Origin: Roseivivax jejudonensis
GTDB lineage: Bacteria > Pseudomonadota > Alphaproteobacteria > Rhodobacterales > Rhodobacteraceae
DNA: 64,000 bases
Assembly (NCBI RefSeq): GCF_900172265.1
Contig: NZ_FWFK01000003.1
Span: forward strand, 248,001-312,000
Reading direction: 5' to 3'
The position numbers and the translations under genes were made by a program. Position 1 is the first letter of the stretch. Each line of letters starts with the position of its first letter. A model generated the notes under the pieces. It had not been told where the DNA came from. It was given only the letters and a program-made list of their open reading frames with translations, and made no database searches. Below are positions 18,820 through 28,529 of the stretch, piece after piece.

Positions 18820-19434
18820 TCACTCCGCGACCCGCGTTCCGCTTTCGATCCCCTCCCACAAGGCGAACTCCGCCGCGCCGACCTGACGCAGGAGGGCCTC
18901 GGTCTCGCGCGAGATCTCCTGCGCCGCCGCAGGCGAGACGTTGGCGCGCCCGGGTGCGACATCGACGCCCAGCCGGTTCGACAGGAACGCGTCGAGTGCT
19001 TCGCGCTCCTCGTAACGAAAGAGGTACGTGACCGCCGTACCGTTGGGCCGCGGCTCCACGAATTTCGATTGGGCGCCGACATTGGCATGGGCGGGTCGGC
19101 TTTTGGCGCACCAGTCGCGCACGAATGCATCGAACGTCACGCCCTTGGTCGAAACCGCGCGGCCGTCGAGAAACGGCCTCTGCCTGTACCGCCACCAGGA
19201 TCCGAGCCACGAGACCGGCTCTCGGATGACGGCCGCCACGTCCATGTTCTCCGCGCCCATCTTCTCGAACATCGGGCGGAAGAACCGGTTGTAGCGGTAG
19301 ATCGGGGCATGCTTCAGTTCCGGTGGATCGGACACCACCATGCCCGCGTGCGGCGCGAGCGCCTCCGCATAGGCCGACGTGCCCGTCTTCGGCACCGCGA
19401 GCAGCACCAGCCGCGCCTTCCAGAATACCAGCAT
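18820..19434 (-). CDS. Sulfotransferase-family protein
   Basis: A 204-residue protein with the PAPS-type P-loop near its start, LVLLAVPKTGTSAYAEALA, which matches the PKTGTT/PKCGTT 5'-phosphosulfate-binding motif, and VIREPVSWLGSWWRYRQRP, which matches the 3'-phosphate motif (R-x-P...S). The start is ATG at 19434 (MLVFWKARLVLL), directly before the core fold; an upstream extension overlaps the recA promoter region and looks non-coding. The acceptor substrate is unknown. It lies alone, divergent from recA; similar short sulfotransferase-like proteins are frequent in roseobacters. Confidence 0.78.
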   Translation of the reverse strand: MLVFWKARLVLLAVPKTGTSAYAEALAPHAGMVVSDPPELKHAPIYRYNRFFRPMFEKMGAENMDVAAVIREPVSWLGSWWRYRQRPFLDGRAVSTKGVTFDAFVRDWCAKSRPAHANVGAQSKFVEPRPNGTAVTYLFRYEEREALDAFLSNRLGVDVAPGRANVSPAAAQEISRETEALLRQVGAAEFALWEGIESGTRVAE

Positions 19435-19560
19435 CCGCCTTCCCGCCCCCGTGATCCGCGTATTTCGGGTCCCTGATAACCGGTCTTTAACGATGTTGCC
19501 AAATGCTGGGGCACGAAAGAACGGACTTGATATGTTCTCCTTTTGACCCCATAAACAGGG

Positions 19561-19575
19561 GAACAAGAGGCGAAC
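19561..19575 (+). promoter_or_regulatory. LexA/SOS box upstream of recA
   Basis: GAAC-AAGAGGC-GAAC, an exact match to the alphaproteobacterial SOS operator GAAC-N7-GAAC (equivalently GTTC-N7-GTTC), located 50 bases before the recA start. It implies LexA repression of recA relieved by DNA damage. Confidence 0.88.
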
Positions 19576-19625
19576 AAAGCAGCGATTGCCGTACGACGGC
19601 ACGTATGAAATAAGGGCGGAAACTC

Positions 19626-20693
19626 ATGGCAACGGCAGACCTCCTGAACATGGATCAGAAGCGCGACGCGAACAAGCAGAAGGCGCTGGACTCGGCGCTG
19701 GCGCAGATCGAACGGCAGTTCGGCAAGGGCTCCATCATGAAGCTCGGTGGCGACAATCCGTTCAAGGATATCGAGGCGACTTCGACGGGCTCGCTCGGGC
19801 TCGACATCGCCCTCGGCATCGGCGGCCTCCCCAAGGGCCGCATCGTGGAAATCTACGGCCCGGAAAGTTCTGGCAAGACGACGCTGACGCTGCATTGCGT
19901 GGCCGAGGAGCAGAAGAAAGGCGGCGTCTGCGCCTTCGTCGACGCGGAACACGCGCTCGACCCGCAATACGCCAAGAAGCTCGGTGTCGATCTCGACGAA
20001 CTGCTGATCTCGCAGCCCGACACCGGCGAACAGGCGCTCGAGATCACCGACACGCTGGTGCGCTCCGGCGCGGTCAGCATGGTCGTCGTCGACTCGGTCG
20101 CGGCCCTCACGCCGAAATCCGAGCTCGAAGGCGACATGGGCGATTCGAATGTCGGCGTTCAGGCCCGGCTGATGAGCCAGGCGATGCGCAAGCTGACCGG
20201 ATCGATCAGCCGGTCGAACTGCATGGTCATCTTCATCAACCAGATCCGCATGAAGATCGGCGTCATGTTCGGCTCGCCCGAGACCACGACCGGTGGCAAC
20301 GCGCTCAAGTTCTACTCGTCGGTCCGACTCGATATCCGGCGCATCGGCTCGATCAAGGACCGCGACGAGGTCGTCGGCAACGCAACCCGCGTGAAGGTCG
20401 TGAAGAACAAGGTCGCGCCGCCGTTCAAGCAGGTCGAGTTCGACATCATGTACGGCGAGGGCATCTCGAAGACCGGCGAACTGCTCGATCTCGGCGTGAA
20501 GGCGGGCGTGGTCGAGAAATCGGGCGCCTGGTATTCCTACGGCGACGAGCGCATCGGCCAGGGCCGCGAGAACGCGAAGGGCTTTCTCAAGGAAAACAGC
20601 GCCATCGCCTACGATATCGAGGACAAGATCCGCGCCGCGCACGGGCTCGACTTTCACATGTCCGAAGAGGACGGCGAGGTCGTCGAGGGCTGA
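19626..20693 (+). CDS. recA: RecA recombinase
   Basis: A 355-residue strand-exchange ATPase and co-protease for LexA cleavage. Landmarks are the Walker [10 protein letters not shown] (about residues 78-86), [18 protein letters not shown] (Walker B and start of loop 1), the loop 2 region [20 protein letters not shown], and [20 protein letters not shown]. An acidic C-terminal tail (EEDGEVVEG) is present as usual. No intein. Preceded by an SOS box and followed by a strong intrinsic terminator, so it is monocistronic. Confidence 0.99.
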   Translation: MATADLLNMDQKRDANKQKALDSALAQIERQFGKGSIMKLGGDNPFKDIEATSTGSLGLDIALGIGGLPKGRIVEIYGPESSGKTTLTLHCVAEEQKKGGVCAFVDAEHALDPQYAKKLGVDLDELLISQPDTGEQALEITDTLVRSGAVSMVVVDSVAALTPKSELEGDMGDSNVGVQARLMSQAMRKLTGSISRSNCMVIFINQIRMKIGVMFGSPETTTGGNALKFYSSVRLDIRRIGSIKDRDEVVGNATRVKVVKNKVAPPFKQVEFDIMYGEGISKTGELLDLGVKAGVVEKSGAWYSYGDERIGQGRENAKGFLKENSAIAYDIEDKIRAAHGLDFHMSEEDGEVVEG

Positions 20694-20717
20694 CGCTCCG
20701 CACCATCACCCGTTTCA

Positions 20718-20750
20718 GGGGCGCGCCGTGAGACCGGCGCGCCCCTTTTC
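20718..20750 (+). terminator. Rho-independent terminator after recA
   Basis: A 10-bp perfect stem, GGGGCGCGCC/GGCGCGCCCC, with an 8-base loop, followed by TTTTC, 24 bases after the recA stop. The converging DASS gene ends at 20778 on the other side. Confidence 0.9.
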
Positions 20751-20777
20751 GTATGACGGAACCGAAACGGAACCCGA

Positions 20778-22355
20778 TCAGAACTCCAGCCCGAGCGCGA
20801 CGCCACCGAGCAGATAGGCGAAGGTGGTCACCAGGACGATCCCCACCACGTTCAGAACGACGCCACCGCGGGCCATCTGGCCGATCGTGACAGCGCCGGT
20901 GCCGAAGACGATCGCGTTCGGCGGCGTGCCGACCGGCAGCATGAAGGCGCATGTCGCTGCGAAGGCGGCCGGGATCAGCAGGGTGAGCGCGTCCATGTCG
21001 AGCCCGACCGCGACACCGCCGAGAATCGGGATGAACGTCGCGGCCGTTGCCGTGTTCGAGGTGATCTCGGTCAGGAACAGGACAAGCGTCACAACCGCCG
21101 CCACGATCGCCAGTGTCGGCAAACCGCCAAGCGCCGTAACCTGATCGCCGAGCCAGCCGTCGAGTCCTGTCGACGCCACCGCGCCGGCGAGGCTGAGCCC
21201 GCCGCCGAACAGGAGAAGCACACCCCACGGCAGACCCTTCTCGGCATCCTGCCAGTTCAGAACCATCTGCGAACGTTCCTTGCCGGGCAGCAGGAAGAGC
21301 GCGATGCCGGCCGCGATCGCAATCGCCGTGTCGTCGAGCTCACCCAGCCAGGGCAGTGCGCGGTCGATGGCGCCGATCTCCGTCAGCAGCCCGGGCACGA
21401 TCCACAGCACGGCCGCGGACACGAACACCGCGAGGACCATTTTCTCGCCCTGGCTCAGGGTCCCGAGATCGGCAAGCCTGTCCTCGATCATCTGCTGGCC
21501 GCCCGGGATCTCGTCCAGCGCGAAGCGATAGAGCACCTGGGTCATCAGAACCCACCCGAGCAGGATGAAGACCAGCGCGAGCGGAAAGCCGATGATCATC
21601 CAGTTCAGAAAGCCGATGTCGCGGCCAAGCTCGTCCGACGCGTATCCGGCAACGATGGCGTTGGGCGGCGACCCGAGAAGCGTGCCCAGCCCACCCATCG
21701 ACGCCGACCACGCGATGGCGAGCACGAGACAGATGCCGAAGCGGCGGATCTGGGGATCGTGCACCGCCTCGCTCACGGTCTTGCCCTGCGCCACCTCGTC
21801 GCCGACCTCGGCGCCCTGATCCGACGCGGACCTGTCGACGACCAGCGACAGGATCGAGATGCCGATCGGCAGCATCATCAGCGTTGTGGCGGTGTTGGAC
21901 ACCCACATCGACAGGAATCCCGTCGCGAGCATCAACCCCAGGACGATCCGCGAGGGGGACACGCCCACGCGCGCCAGCGTCATCAGCGCGATCCGGGTGT
22001 GTAGGTTCCATTTCTCCATCGCAATGGCGATGAGGAAGCCACCGAGGAACAGGAACACGACCGAGCTCGCATAGGGGGCGGTCGCGTCGCCCACCGCGAC
22101 GCCTGCGAGTGCCGGCAACAGCACGATGGGCAAGAGCGCGGTGGCCGACAGCGGCAGCGCCTCTGTCATCCACCAGATCGCCATGAGCATGCCGATGGCC
22201 GCAACCCGGCGCGCCTCCTCGGACAGGTTCTCGGCCCCGCCGAGTAGGAGATACACCAATAGCGCCGCGATCAGCCCGAGCGCACGTAGGCCCCAGAGCC
22301 AGCGCGGATCCCGCGCCGGCTCGTCGGTCGTCACCGTGTCGGTATCGCTTGCCAT
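20778..22355 (-). CDS. DASS/SLC13 sodium:anion symporter
   Basis: A 525-residue membrane protein of the divalent anion:Na+ symporter family (dicarboxylates or sulfate). It has about 12-13 hydrophobic segments and the duplicated family motifs: [19 protein letters not shown] with [20 protein letters not shown] in the first half, and [20 protein letters not shown] with [20 protein letters not shown] in the second. The two SNT-type sodium/substrate motifs are intact. ATG at 22355 is preceded by a GGAGGC ribosome site. Divergent from alaS. The exact substrate cannot be set from sequence; C4-dicarboxylates are likeliest. Confidence 0.9.
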   Translation of the reverse strand: MASDTDTVTTDEPARDPRWLWGLRALGLIAALLVYLLLGGAENLSEEARRVAAIGMLMAIWWMTEALPLSATALLPIVLLPALAGVAVGDATAPYASSVVFLFLGGFLIAIAMEKWNLHTRIALMTLARVGVSPSRIVLGLMLATGFLSMWVSNTATTLMMLPIGISILSLVVDRSASDQGAEVGDEVAQGKTVSEAVHDPQIRRFGICLVLAIAWSASMGGLGTLLGSPPNAIVAGYASDELGRDIGFLNWMIIGFPLALVFILLGWVLMTQVLYRFALDEIPGGQQMIEDRLADLGTLSQGEKMVLAVFVSAAVLWIVPGLLTEIGAIDRALPWLGELDDTAIAIAAGIALFLLPGKERSQMVLNWQDAEKGLPWGVLLLFGGGLSLAGAVASTGLDGWLGDQVTALGGLPTLAIVAAVVTLVLFLTEITSNTATAATFIPILGGVAVGLDMDALTLLIPAAFAATCAFMLPVGTPPNAIVFGTGAVTIGQMARGGVVLNVVGIVLVTTFAYLLGGVALGLEF

Positions 22356-22512
22356 GGGGCGCCTCCCTCGCGAAATCCTGGCTTCCGTTGCGGGAACAAC
22401 GCCGAACCGCTTGCGGCCCGGCAAGGTTCCGCCGGGCGCTTCGTCTTATGGACACCCTCCGGGTGCGTGGCTACACCGGCGGGGATCACGCCGTAGGAGA
22501 CACAGGACTTCC

Positions 22513-25173
22513 ATGCCGAGCCTCAACGACATCCGCTCGACCTTCCTGGGCTATTTCGAGTCGCAGGGGCACACCGTCGTGCCGTCCTCGCCGCTCGTGC
22601 CGCGCAACGACCCGACGCTGATGTTCGCGAACTCGGGCATGGTGCAGTTCAAGAACCTCTTCACCGGGACGGAAACACGCGACTACACGCGCGCCACGAC
22701 CGCGCAGAAATGCGTGCGTGCCGGCGGCAAGCACAACGACCTCGACAACGTGGGCTATACCCGCCGGCACCACACGTTTTTCGAGATGATGGGCAACTTC
22801 TCGTTCGGCGACTATTTCAAGGCCGAGGCCATTCCCTTCGCGTGGGAACTGGTGACCAAGGAACTCGGCATCGACGCTTCGCGGCTTCTGGTTACCGTCT
22901 ACCACACCGACGACGAAGCCGCCGACATCTGGAAGAAGGTTGCCGGGCTGCCGGACGAGCGGATCCTGCGCATCCCGACCTCGGACAATTTCTGGCAGAT
23001 GGGCTCCACCGGCCCCTGCGGTCCCTGCTCCGAGATCTTCTTCGACCATGGTGACCAGTACTGGGGCGGCCCGCCGGGCACGCCCGAGGAGGACGGCGAT
23101 CGTTTCGTCGAGATCTGGAACATCGTGTTCATGCAGAACGAGCTGTTCGAGGACGGCACGATGCGCGAACTCGACGCCCAATCGATCGACACCGGAATGG
23201 GCATCGAACGGGTCGCGGCGCTGCTGCAGGGCACCAACGACAACTACGCGACCGACCTGATGCGCGCGCTGATCGAGGCGTCGGCCAACGTGACCTCGTC
23301 CGATCCCGACGGCCCGGGATCGACGCATCACAGGGTGATCGCCGATCACCTGCGCTCGACCTCATTCCTGATCGCCGATGGCGTGATGCCGTCGAACGAC
23401 GGACGCGGATACGTCCTGCGCCGGATCATGCGGCGGGCCATGCGCCACGCGCACCTGCTCGGCGCGAAGGATCCCGTCATGCACCGGCTGGTGCCCGCGC
23501 TCGTGCAGAAGATGGGCGCGGCCTATCCCGAACTCGGTCGCGCCCAGGCGCTGATCGAGGAGACGCTGCGGCTGGAGGAGACGCGGTTCAAGGCGACGCT
23601 CGACCGGGGGCTGAAGCTCCTCGACGACGAGCTGTCGGCCCTGCCCGACGACGCGCCCCTGCCCGGCGCCGCGGCGTTCAAGCTCTACGACACCTACGGC
23701 TTCCCGCTCGACCTCACGCAGGACGCGCTGCGCGAGCGCGAACGCAGTGTCGACACCGAGGGCTTTGACGCCGCGATGGCCGAACAGAAGGCGCGCGCCC
23801 GCGCGGCCTGGTCGGGGTCGGGCGAAACGGCGGATGCGGAGATCTGGTACGACATTGCCGACGAGCACGGCGCGACGGACTTCCTCGGCTACGACACCGA
23901 AACCGCCGAGGGCGTGGTGCAGGCCGTCGTGCGCGACGGCGCGTCGGTCGACAGCGCGGCCAAGGGCGACAGCGTGCAGCTGGTGCTGAACCAGACGCCG
24001 TTCTACGCCGAAGCGGGCGGACAGGTCGGCGACACCGGCGAGATCGTGACCGACGGCGGCAAGGCTCGCGTGACGGACACGAAGAAGACTGCCGGTGTCT
24101 TCATCCACTTCGCCGAAGTGACCGAGGGCGATATCGCCGCCGGCGCCGCCGCCAAGCTCGAGGTCGATCACGCTCGCCGGACGGCGATCCGGGCCAACCA
24201 CTCGGCAACGCACCTGCTGCACGAGGCGCTGCGCCGCGCGCTCGGCGATCACGTCGCGCAGCGCGGCTCTCTCAACGCGCCCGACCGACTGCGTTTCGAC
24301 TTCTCTCACGCCAAGGCGCTCAGCCCGCAGGAGCTGTCGGAGATCGAGGCCGAGGTGAACACCTACATCCGGCAGAACACGCCGGTGACCACGCGGATTA
24401 TGACGCCGGACGACGCCCGGGCGATGGGCGCGCAGGCGCTCTTTGGCGAAAAGTACGGGGACGAGGTGCGTGTCGTGTCGATGGGCACGCAGGATGGCTC
24501 CGGCAAGGGCGCCGACGGCGTGACCTACTCGATCGAACTCTGCGGCGGCACGCATGTGAGACAGACCGGCGACATCGGCGTCTTCGTCACCACCGCCGAC
24601 AGCGCGTCGTCCGCCGGGGTGCGCCGGATCGAGGCGCTGACCGGTGAGGCTGCGTTTGCCTATCTTGCCGAGCAAGACCGCACGGTGGCCGACCTGGCGC
24701 TCGAGCTGAAAACCTCGCGCGCCGATCTGCACGACCGGGTCCGGAGTCTCGCCGAGGAGCGTCGTGCTCTGCAAAACGAGGTCGCACAACTTCGCCGGGA
24801 ACTGGCGATGTCGGGCGGCGGTGGCGCGGCGGCGCCCGAGGCGCGCGATATCGCCGGCGTGCCGTTCCTTGCGCAGGTCATGGCCGGCGTCACGGGCAAG
24901 GACCTCCCGCCGCTGATCGACGAGCACAAGGCGCGGCTCGGCTCCGGCGCGGTCCTGCTGATCGCGGACGCGGGCGGCAAGGCCGCGGTCGCGGCCGGCG
25001 TGACCGAGGATCTGACCGGCCGCATCTCCGCGGTCGACCTGGTCAAGGCCGCGGTCGCCGAACTCGGCGGCAAGGGCGGCGGCGGACGCCCTGACATGGC
25101 GCAAGGTGGCGGCCCATCCGCTGACAACGCCGAAGATGCAATCAAGGCCGCCGCGGCGGTGATCGGAGGATAG
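22513..25173 (+). CDS. alaS: Alanyl-tRNA synthetase
   Basis: An 886-residue class II synthetase of normal length. The catalytic core begins [20 protein letters not shown] and contains [19 protein letters not shown] and GPCGPCSEI. The editing domain has the zinc motif [19 protein letters not shown] with CGGTHV further on. The C-terminal domain ends in the glycine-rich [12 protein letters not shown]. The start ATG at 22513 is the canonical family N-terminus rather than a longer upstream frame. A DUF1330 gene follows after 3 bases. Confidence 0.99.
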   Translation: MPSLNDIRSTFLGYFESQGHTVVPSSPLVPRNDPTLMFANSGMVQFKNLFTGTETRDYTRATTAQKCVRAGGKHNDLDNVGYTRRHHTFFEMMGNFSFGDYFKAEAIPFAWELVTKELGIDASRLLVTVYHTDDEAADIWKKVAGLPDERILRIPTSDNFWQMGSTGPCGPCSEIFFDHGDQYWGGPPGTPEEDGDRFVEIWNIVFMQNELFEDGTMRELDAQSIDTGMGIERVAALLQGTNDNYATDLMRALIEASANVTSSDPDGPGSTHHRVIADHLRSTSFLIADGVMPSNDGRGYVLRRIMRRAMRHAHLLGAKDPVMHRLVPALVQKMGAAYPELGRAQALIEETLRLEETRFKATLDRGLKLLDDELSALPDDAPLPGAAAFKLYDTYGFPLDLTQDALRERERSVDTEGFDAAMAEQKARARAAWSGSGETADAEIWYDIADEHGATDFLGYDTETAEGVVQAVVRDGASVDSAAKGDSVQLVLNQTPFYAEAGGQVGDTGEIVTDGGKARVTDTKKTAGVFIHFAEVTEGDIAAGAAAKLEVDHARRTAIRANHSATHLLHEALRRALGDHVAQRGSLNAPDRLRFDFSHAKALSPQELSEIEAEVNTYIRQNTPVTTRIMTPDDARAMGAQALFGEKYGDEVRVVSMGTQDGSGKGADGVTYSIELCGGTHVRQTGDIGVFVTTADSASSAGVRRIEALTGEAAFAYLAEQDRTVADLALELKTSRADLHDRVRSLAEERRALQNEVAQLRRELAMSGGGGAAAPEARDIAGVPFLAQVMAGVTGKDLPPLIDEHKARLGSGAVLLIADAGGKAAVAAGVTEDLTGRISAVDLVKAAVAELGGKGGGGRPDMAQGGGPSADNAEDAIKAAAAVIGG

Positions 25174-25176
25174 ACC

Positions 25177-25464
25177 ATGCCCGCACTCTGGATCGCCCAC
25201 GTGACCGTGACCGACGAAGCCGCCTACAAGAAATACGCCGAGCTGGCCGGCCCCGCCATCGCCGCGCACGGTGGCGCGTTCATCGCCCGCGGCGGCCGCT
25301 ACGTGCAGCTCGAGGGCAAGGACCGGCCGCGCAACGTGGTGGCAAAGTTTCCCTCGGTCGAGGCAGCCGAAGACTGTTACCACTCGGACGCCTACCAGGA
25401 GGCCCTGAGCCACGCGCGCGGCGCGTCGGAACGCGAGCTTCTGATCGTCGAAACCTCCGAGTGA
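25177..25464 (+). CDS. DUF1330 family protein
   Basis: A 95-residue single-domain ferredoxin-like (dimeric alpha-beta barrel) protein: MPALWIAHVTVTDEAAYKKY, then FIARGGRYVQLEGKDRPRNV and the conserved FPSVEAAEDCYHSDAYQEAL helix. It starts 3 bases after alaS and is almost surely co-transcribed with it. DUF1330 proteins are widespread and mostly uncharacterised. The alaS coupling could be incidental. Confidence 0.9.
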   Translation: MPALWIAHVTVTDEAAYKKYAELAGPAIAAHGGAFIARGGRYVQLEGKDRPRNVVAKFPSVEAAEDCYHSDAYQEALSHARGASERELLIVETSE

Positions 25465-25482
25465 AGAGCCGACCGGGGCTTT

Positions 25483-26154
25483 TCAGAAGTGCTCCTGGTC
25501 GAAAAACACTGCGCCGTCCATGACCTGGCCGATCAGTGCGCACCCGTCCTCGCGCTGCGTGAAGTGAAGCCATGCCTTTTGCGCGAAACGGTCGGGTGCA
25601 AAGGCATAGTACATCGCGTTCAGCTCGTCCCGCGCGATGTCGTGATCGATCTCCGAGGCTGCTTCGAAGGCCGCGCGCGCCCCGGGCGGCAGCGACCGGA
25701 TCTGCATGGCATAGGCGACGTATTCGGTGGTCGCGACACAATGCGTGAAGGGGCATGGCACGGCGTCATAGGCGGCGTGCGTCAACTCGTGCACGATGAC
25801 GCTGTCGAAATACGCACCGTCCGGCACGGTCGCGAAGGCACGGTCGGGCCTGCGTCGCTCGCTCATCAGATCGGGCGGCAGCAGCTGGATCAGGGATTTG
25901 CCGCAATGGAAAAGGCCCATGCAGTCCGGCGCGAGATCCTTCTCGATACGCAGCGTCAGATCCGCGGGAACACGTACGTTGCAGGAGGCCAGCTTCGGGA
26001 CTTCGCGCGCCACCACATCGCAGATGCGCTGGCGGACGGCGGCGCTCCCGCCCTCGACCGTCAGGGACGCGTCATCGCAGAGCAGTCGCGGCTCTCCTCC
26101 CGCTTCGCCGGCGGTTGCCGCCAAGAACGCAAGAAGTCCGAACCACCTGAGCAT
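25483..26154 (-). CDS. Secreted protein with HExxH metal motif
   Basis: A 223-residue protein with an N-terminal signal peptide (MLRWFGLLAFLAATAGEAGG). The central SVIVHELTHAAYD segment has a HExxH zinc-protease-like motif, and cysteines are spaced through the sequence (LLCDD, RICDV, ASCNV, DCMGLFHCGK, VPCPFTHCVA, GCALIG), suggesting disulfides in the periplasm. It resembles a roseobacter family I recall as DUF6639. A peptidase role is possible but unproven; no third metal ligand is identifiable with confidence. Tail-to-tail with the DUF1330 gene. Confidence 0.7.
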   Translation of the reverse strand: MLRWFGLLAFLAATAGEAGGEPRLLCDDASLTVEGGSAAVRQRICDVVAREVPKLASCNVRVPADLTLRIEKDLAPDCMGLFHCGKSLIQLLPPDLMSERRRPDRAFATVPDGAYFDSVIVHELTHAAYDAVPCPFTHCVATTEYVAYAMQIRSLPPGARAAFEAASEIDHDIARDELNAMYYAFAPDRFAQKAWLHFTQREDGCALIGQVMDGAVFFDQEHF

Positions 26155-26209
26155 CGCGAGTATTCCGCCGCTTTACGGGTCGCAGTATACCACGCGATCT
26201 GCCGGCAGG

Positions 26210-26533
26210 TCAGTCCTCGATGTCGGTCTGGATCCACTCGGGTGACAGGTGGATGTCCTGCGCCTCGTAGGGCGCCTCCAGCACCTCGAAGGTGTGCGGC
26301 ACGCGGGCCGGCCCGTGGATCACGTCGCCGGCCGCGCCCTCTATCGTATCGTCGCCGATGGTGAACCGGGCGCGGCCACGGCGGATCACGAACAGCTCGT
26401 CATAGGGGTGCCAGTGCAGCTTCGGCCCCTGCCCCACGGTGTCAGCGGTGACGAACAGAACGGTGATGTCGACCCCGAGATCGCGCCCCTCGACGTGGCC
26501 ATCGAGACCGGGGCTGACCTTCAGCGTGCTCAC
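26210..26533 (-). CDS. Small cupin-domain protein
   Basis: A 107-residue single cupin barrel. Motif 1 is visible as KLHWHPYDELFVIRRGRARF (two His, Glu) and motif 2 as GDVIHGPARVPHTFEV, with a final His, consistent with a metal site. It begins with GTG at 26533, which overlaps the typA stop codon as GTGA, so it is translationally coupled to typA. Function unknown. A regulator or small-molecule-binding role is as likely as catalysis. Confidence 0.85.
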   Translation of the reverse strand: MSTLKVSPGLDGHVEGRDLGVDITVLFVTADTVGQGPKLHWHPYDELFVIRRGRARFTIGDDTIEGAAGDVIHGPARVPHTFEVLEAPYEAQDIHLSPEWIQTDIED

Positions 26534-28356
26534 GACGCCTTCGCCATGCGCTTGCGCTCGTGCGGATCGAGGAACCGCTTGCGCAGCCGGACGGAATTGG
26601 GCGTCACCTCGACCAGTTCGTCGTCGTTGATGTAGGCGATCGCCTCTTCGAGGCTGAGCGTCGTCGGCGGCGTCAGGCGCACCGCGTCGTCGGACCCCGA
26701 CGCGCGCACGTTCGTCAGCTTCTTGCCCTTGAGCGGGTTCACCTCGAGATCGTTCTCTCGGCTGTGCTCGCCGATGATCATGCCCTCGTAGACCTTCTCT
26801 TGCGGTCCGATGAACATGCGTCCGCGCTCTTCGAGGTTCCACAGCGCGTAAGCCACGGCCTCTCCGGCCTCCATCGAGATGAGAACGCCCGCGCGGCGGC
26901 CGGGGATCGGGCCCTTGTGCGGCGTCCAGCCCTGGAACACGCGGTTCATCACGCCTGTGCCGCGCGTGTCGGTCAGGAACTCGCCGTGATACCCGATGAG
27001 CCCGCGCGCCGGGACATGCGCGATGATGCGCGTCTTGCCGGTGCCGGCGGGCTTCATCTCCACCAGATCACCTTTGCGGGTCCCTGTGAGCTTTTCGATC
27101 ACCGCGCCGGAATAGTCGTCGTCGACATCGATGGTGACTTCCTCGACCGGCTCCTCGAGCCCGTCTTCGCCGTCACGCATGATGACCTGCGGGCGCGCGA
27201 TGCTCAGTTCGAACCCCTCGCGGCGCATGTTCTCGACCAGCACGCCCATCTGAAGCTCGCCGCGGCCCGAGACCTCGAACGCCTCGCCGCCCGGCGTGTC
27301 CTTGACCTTGATCGCGACGTTCGATTCCGCTTCCTTCATCAGTCGCTCGCGAATGACGCGCGATTGCACCTTCTTGCCGTCGCGGCCGGCGAGCGGGCTG
27401 TCGTTGATGCCGAATGTCACGGTAATGGTCGGCGGATCGATGGGCTGCGCGTCGAGCGGTTCATCCACCGCGAGGGCGCAGATCGTATCGGCCACCGTGG
27501 CCTTCGACATTCCCGACAGCGTGACGATGTCGCCCGCTCGGGCCTCGTCGATGTCCTGATAGTCGAGCCCACGGAAGGCGCGGATCCGCGCGACGCGGAA
27601 CTGCTCGACCTTCTGGCCGATGCGCGACAACGCCTGCACCGTCGCGCCCATCTTCAGCCGGCCGGATTCCACGCGGCCGGTCAGCAGGCGGCCGAGGAAA
27701 GGATCGGCGCCGAGCGTTGTGGCGAGCATCCGGAAATCCTCGTCCACGCGCTTGACCTGCTTCGGCTCGGGCACGTGATCGACGATCAGCTTGAAGAGCG
27801 CCGACAGATCCTTGCGAGGGCCGTCCAGCTCGTGATCGGCCCAGCCGGACCGGCCCGACGCATACATGTGCGGAAAGTCGAGCTGGTCGTCGTCCGCGCC
27901 GAGATTGGCAAACAGATCGAAACATTCGTCGAGCGCGCGGTCGGGCTCCGCGTCGGGCTTGTCGACCTTGTTGAGCACCACGATCGGCCGCAGGCCGAGC
28001 GCCAGCGCCTTCGATGTCACGAACTTGGTCTGCGGCATCGGCCCCTCGGCCGCGTCGACGAGGAGCACGACACCGTCGACCATCGACAGGATGCGCTCCA
28101 CCTCGCCGCCGAAATCGGCGTGGCCGGGCGTGTCGACGATGTTGATGCGGGTGCCCTTCCACTCGACGCTCGTCGCCTTGGCGAGAATGGTGATGCCGCG
28201 TTCACGCTCGAGGTCGTTGCTGTCCATCGCGCGCTCGGCGACGGCCTGGTTCTCTCGGAAGGCCCCCGACTGCTTGAGCAGTTCGTCCACGAGCGTGGTC
28301 TTGCCGTGGTCCACGTGGGCGATGATCGCGACGTTGCGCAGGTCCATATCCGTCAT
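26530..28356 (-). CDS. typA: Ribosome-associated GTPase TypA/BipA
   Basis: A 608-residue translational GTPase of the EF-G/LepA class, involved in ribosome assembly and stress adaptation. The G domain starts [20 protein letters not shown], continues through the RGITILAK effector loop and [20 protein letters not shown] (G3), and has NKVDK (G4). Domain V and the BipA-specific C-terminal domain follow ([40 protein letters not shown]). Length matches E. coli BipA (607). A cupin gene overlaps its end. Confidence 0.98.
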   Translation of the reverse strand: MTDMDLRNVAIIAHVDHGKTTLVDELLKQSGAFRENQAVAERAMDSNDLERERGITILAKATSVEWKGTRINIVDTPGHADFGGEVERILSMVDGVVLLVDAAEGPMPQTKFVTSKALALGLRPIVVLNKVDKPDAEPDRALDECFDLFANLGADDDQLDFPHMYASGRSGWADHELDGPRKDLSALFKLIVDHVPEPKQVKRVDEDFRMLATTLGADPFLGRLLTGRVESGRLKMGATVQALSRIGQKVEQFRVARIRAFRGLDYQDIDEARAGDIVTLSGMSKATVADTICALAVDEPLDAQPIDPPTITVTFGINDSPLAGRDGKKVQSRVIRERLMKEAESNVAIKVKDTPGGEAFEVSGRGELQMGVLVENMRREGFELSIARPQVIMRDGEDGLEEPVEEVTIDVDDDYSGAVIEKLTGTRKGDLVEMKPAGTGKTRIIAHVPARGLIGYHGEFLTDTRGTGVMNRVFQGWTPHKGPIPGRRAGVLISMEAGEAVAYALWNLEERGRMFIGPQEKVYEGMIIGEHSRENDLEVNPLKGKKLTNVRASGSDDAVRLTPPTTLSLEEAIAYINDDELVEVTPNSVRLRKRFLDPHERKRMAKAS

Positions 28357-28529
28357 CCTTCGGGAGGTGTTGCGCGCGCACTAACCGCCACGCGGCCAAA
28401 AGGCCAGAGGCCATCGCCGCAGCGCGGCGTCGTTCCGCGCGCGCCGATTGTCTCCGGATCCATGACAAAACTGACACATAAGCGTGCTAGCGCCTCAATC
28501 ATTAACGCTCTCAGAATTCGGGGACTTCA

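Noticed and set aside
23362-25413. 683-codon frame antisense to alaS
   Set aside because: Fully overlapped by the highly conserved alanyl-tRNA synthetase gene; no family resemblance.
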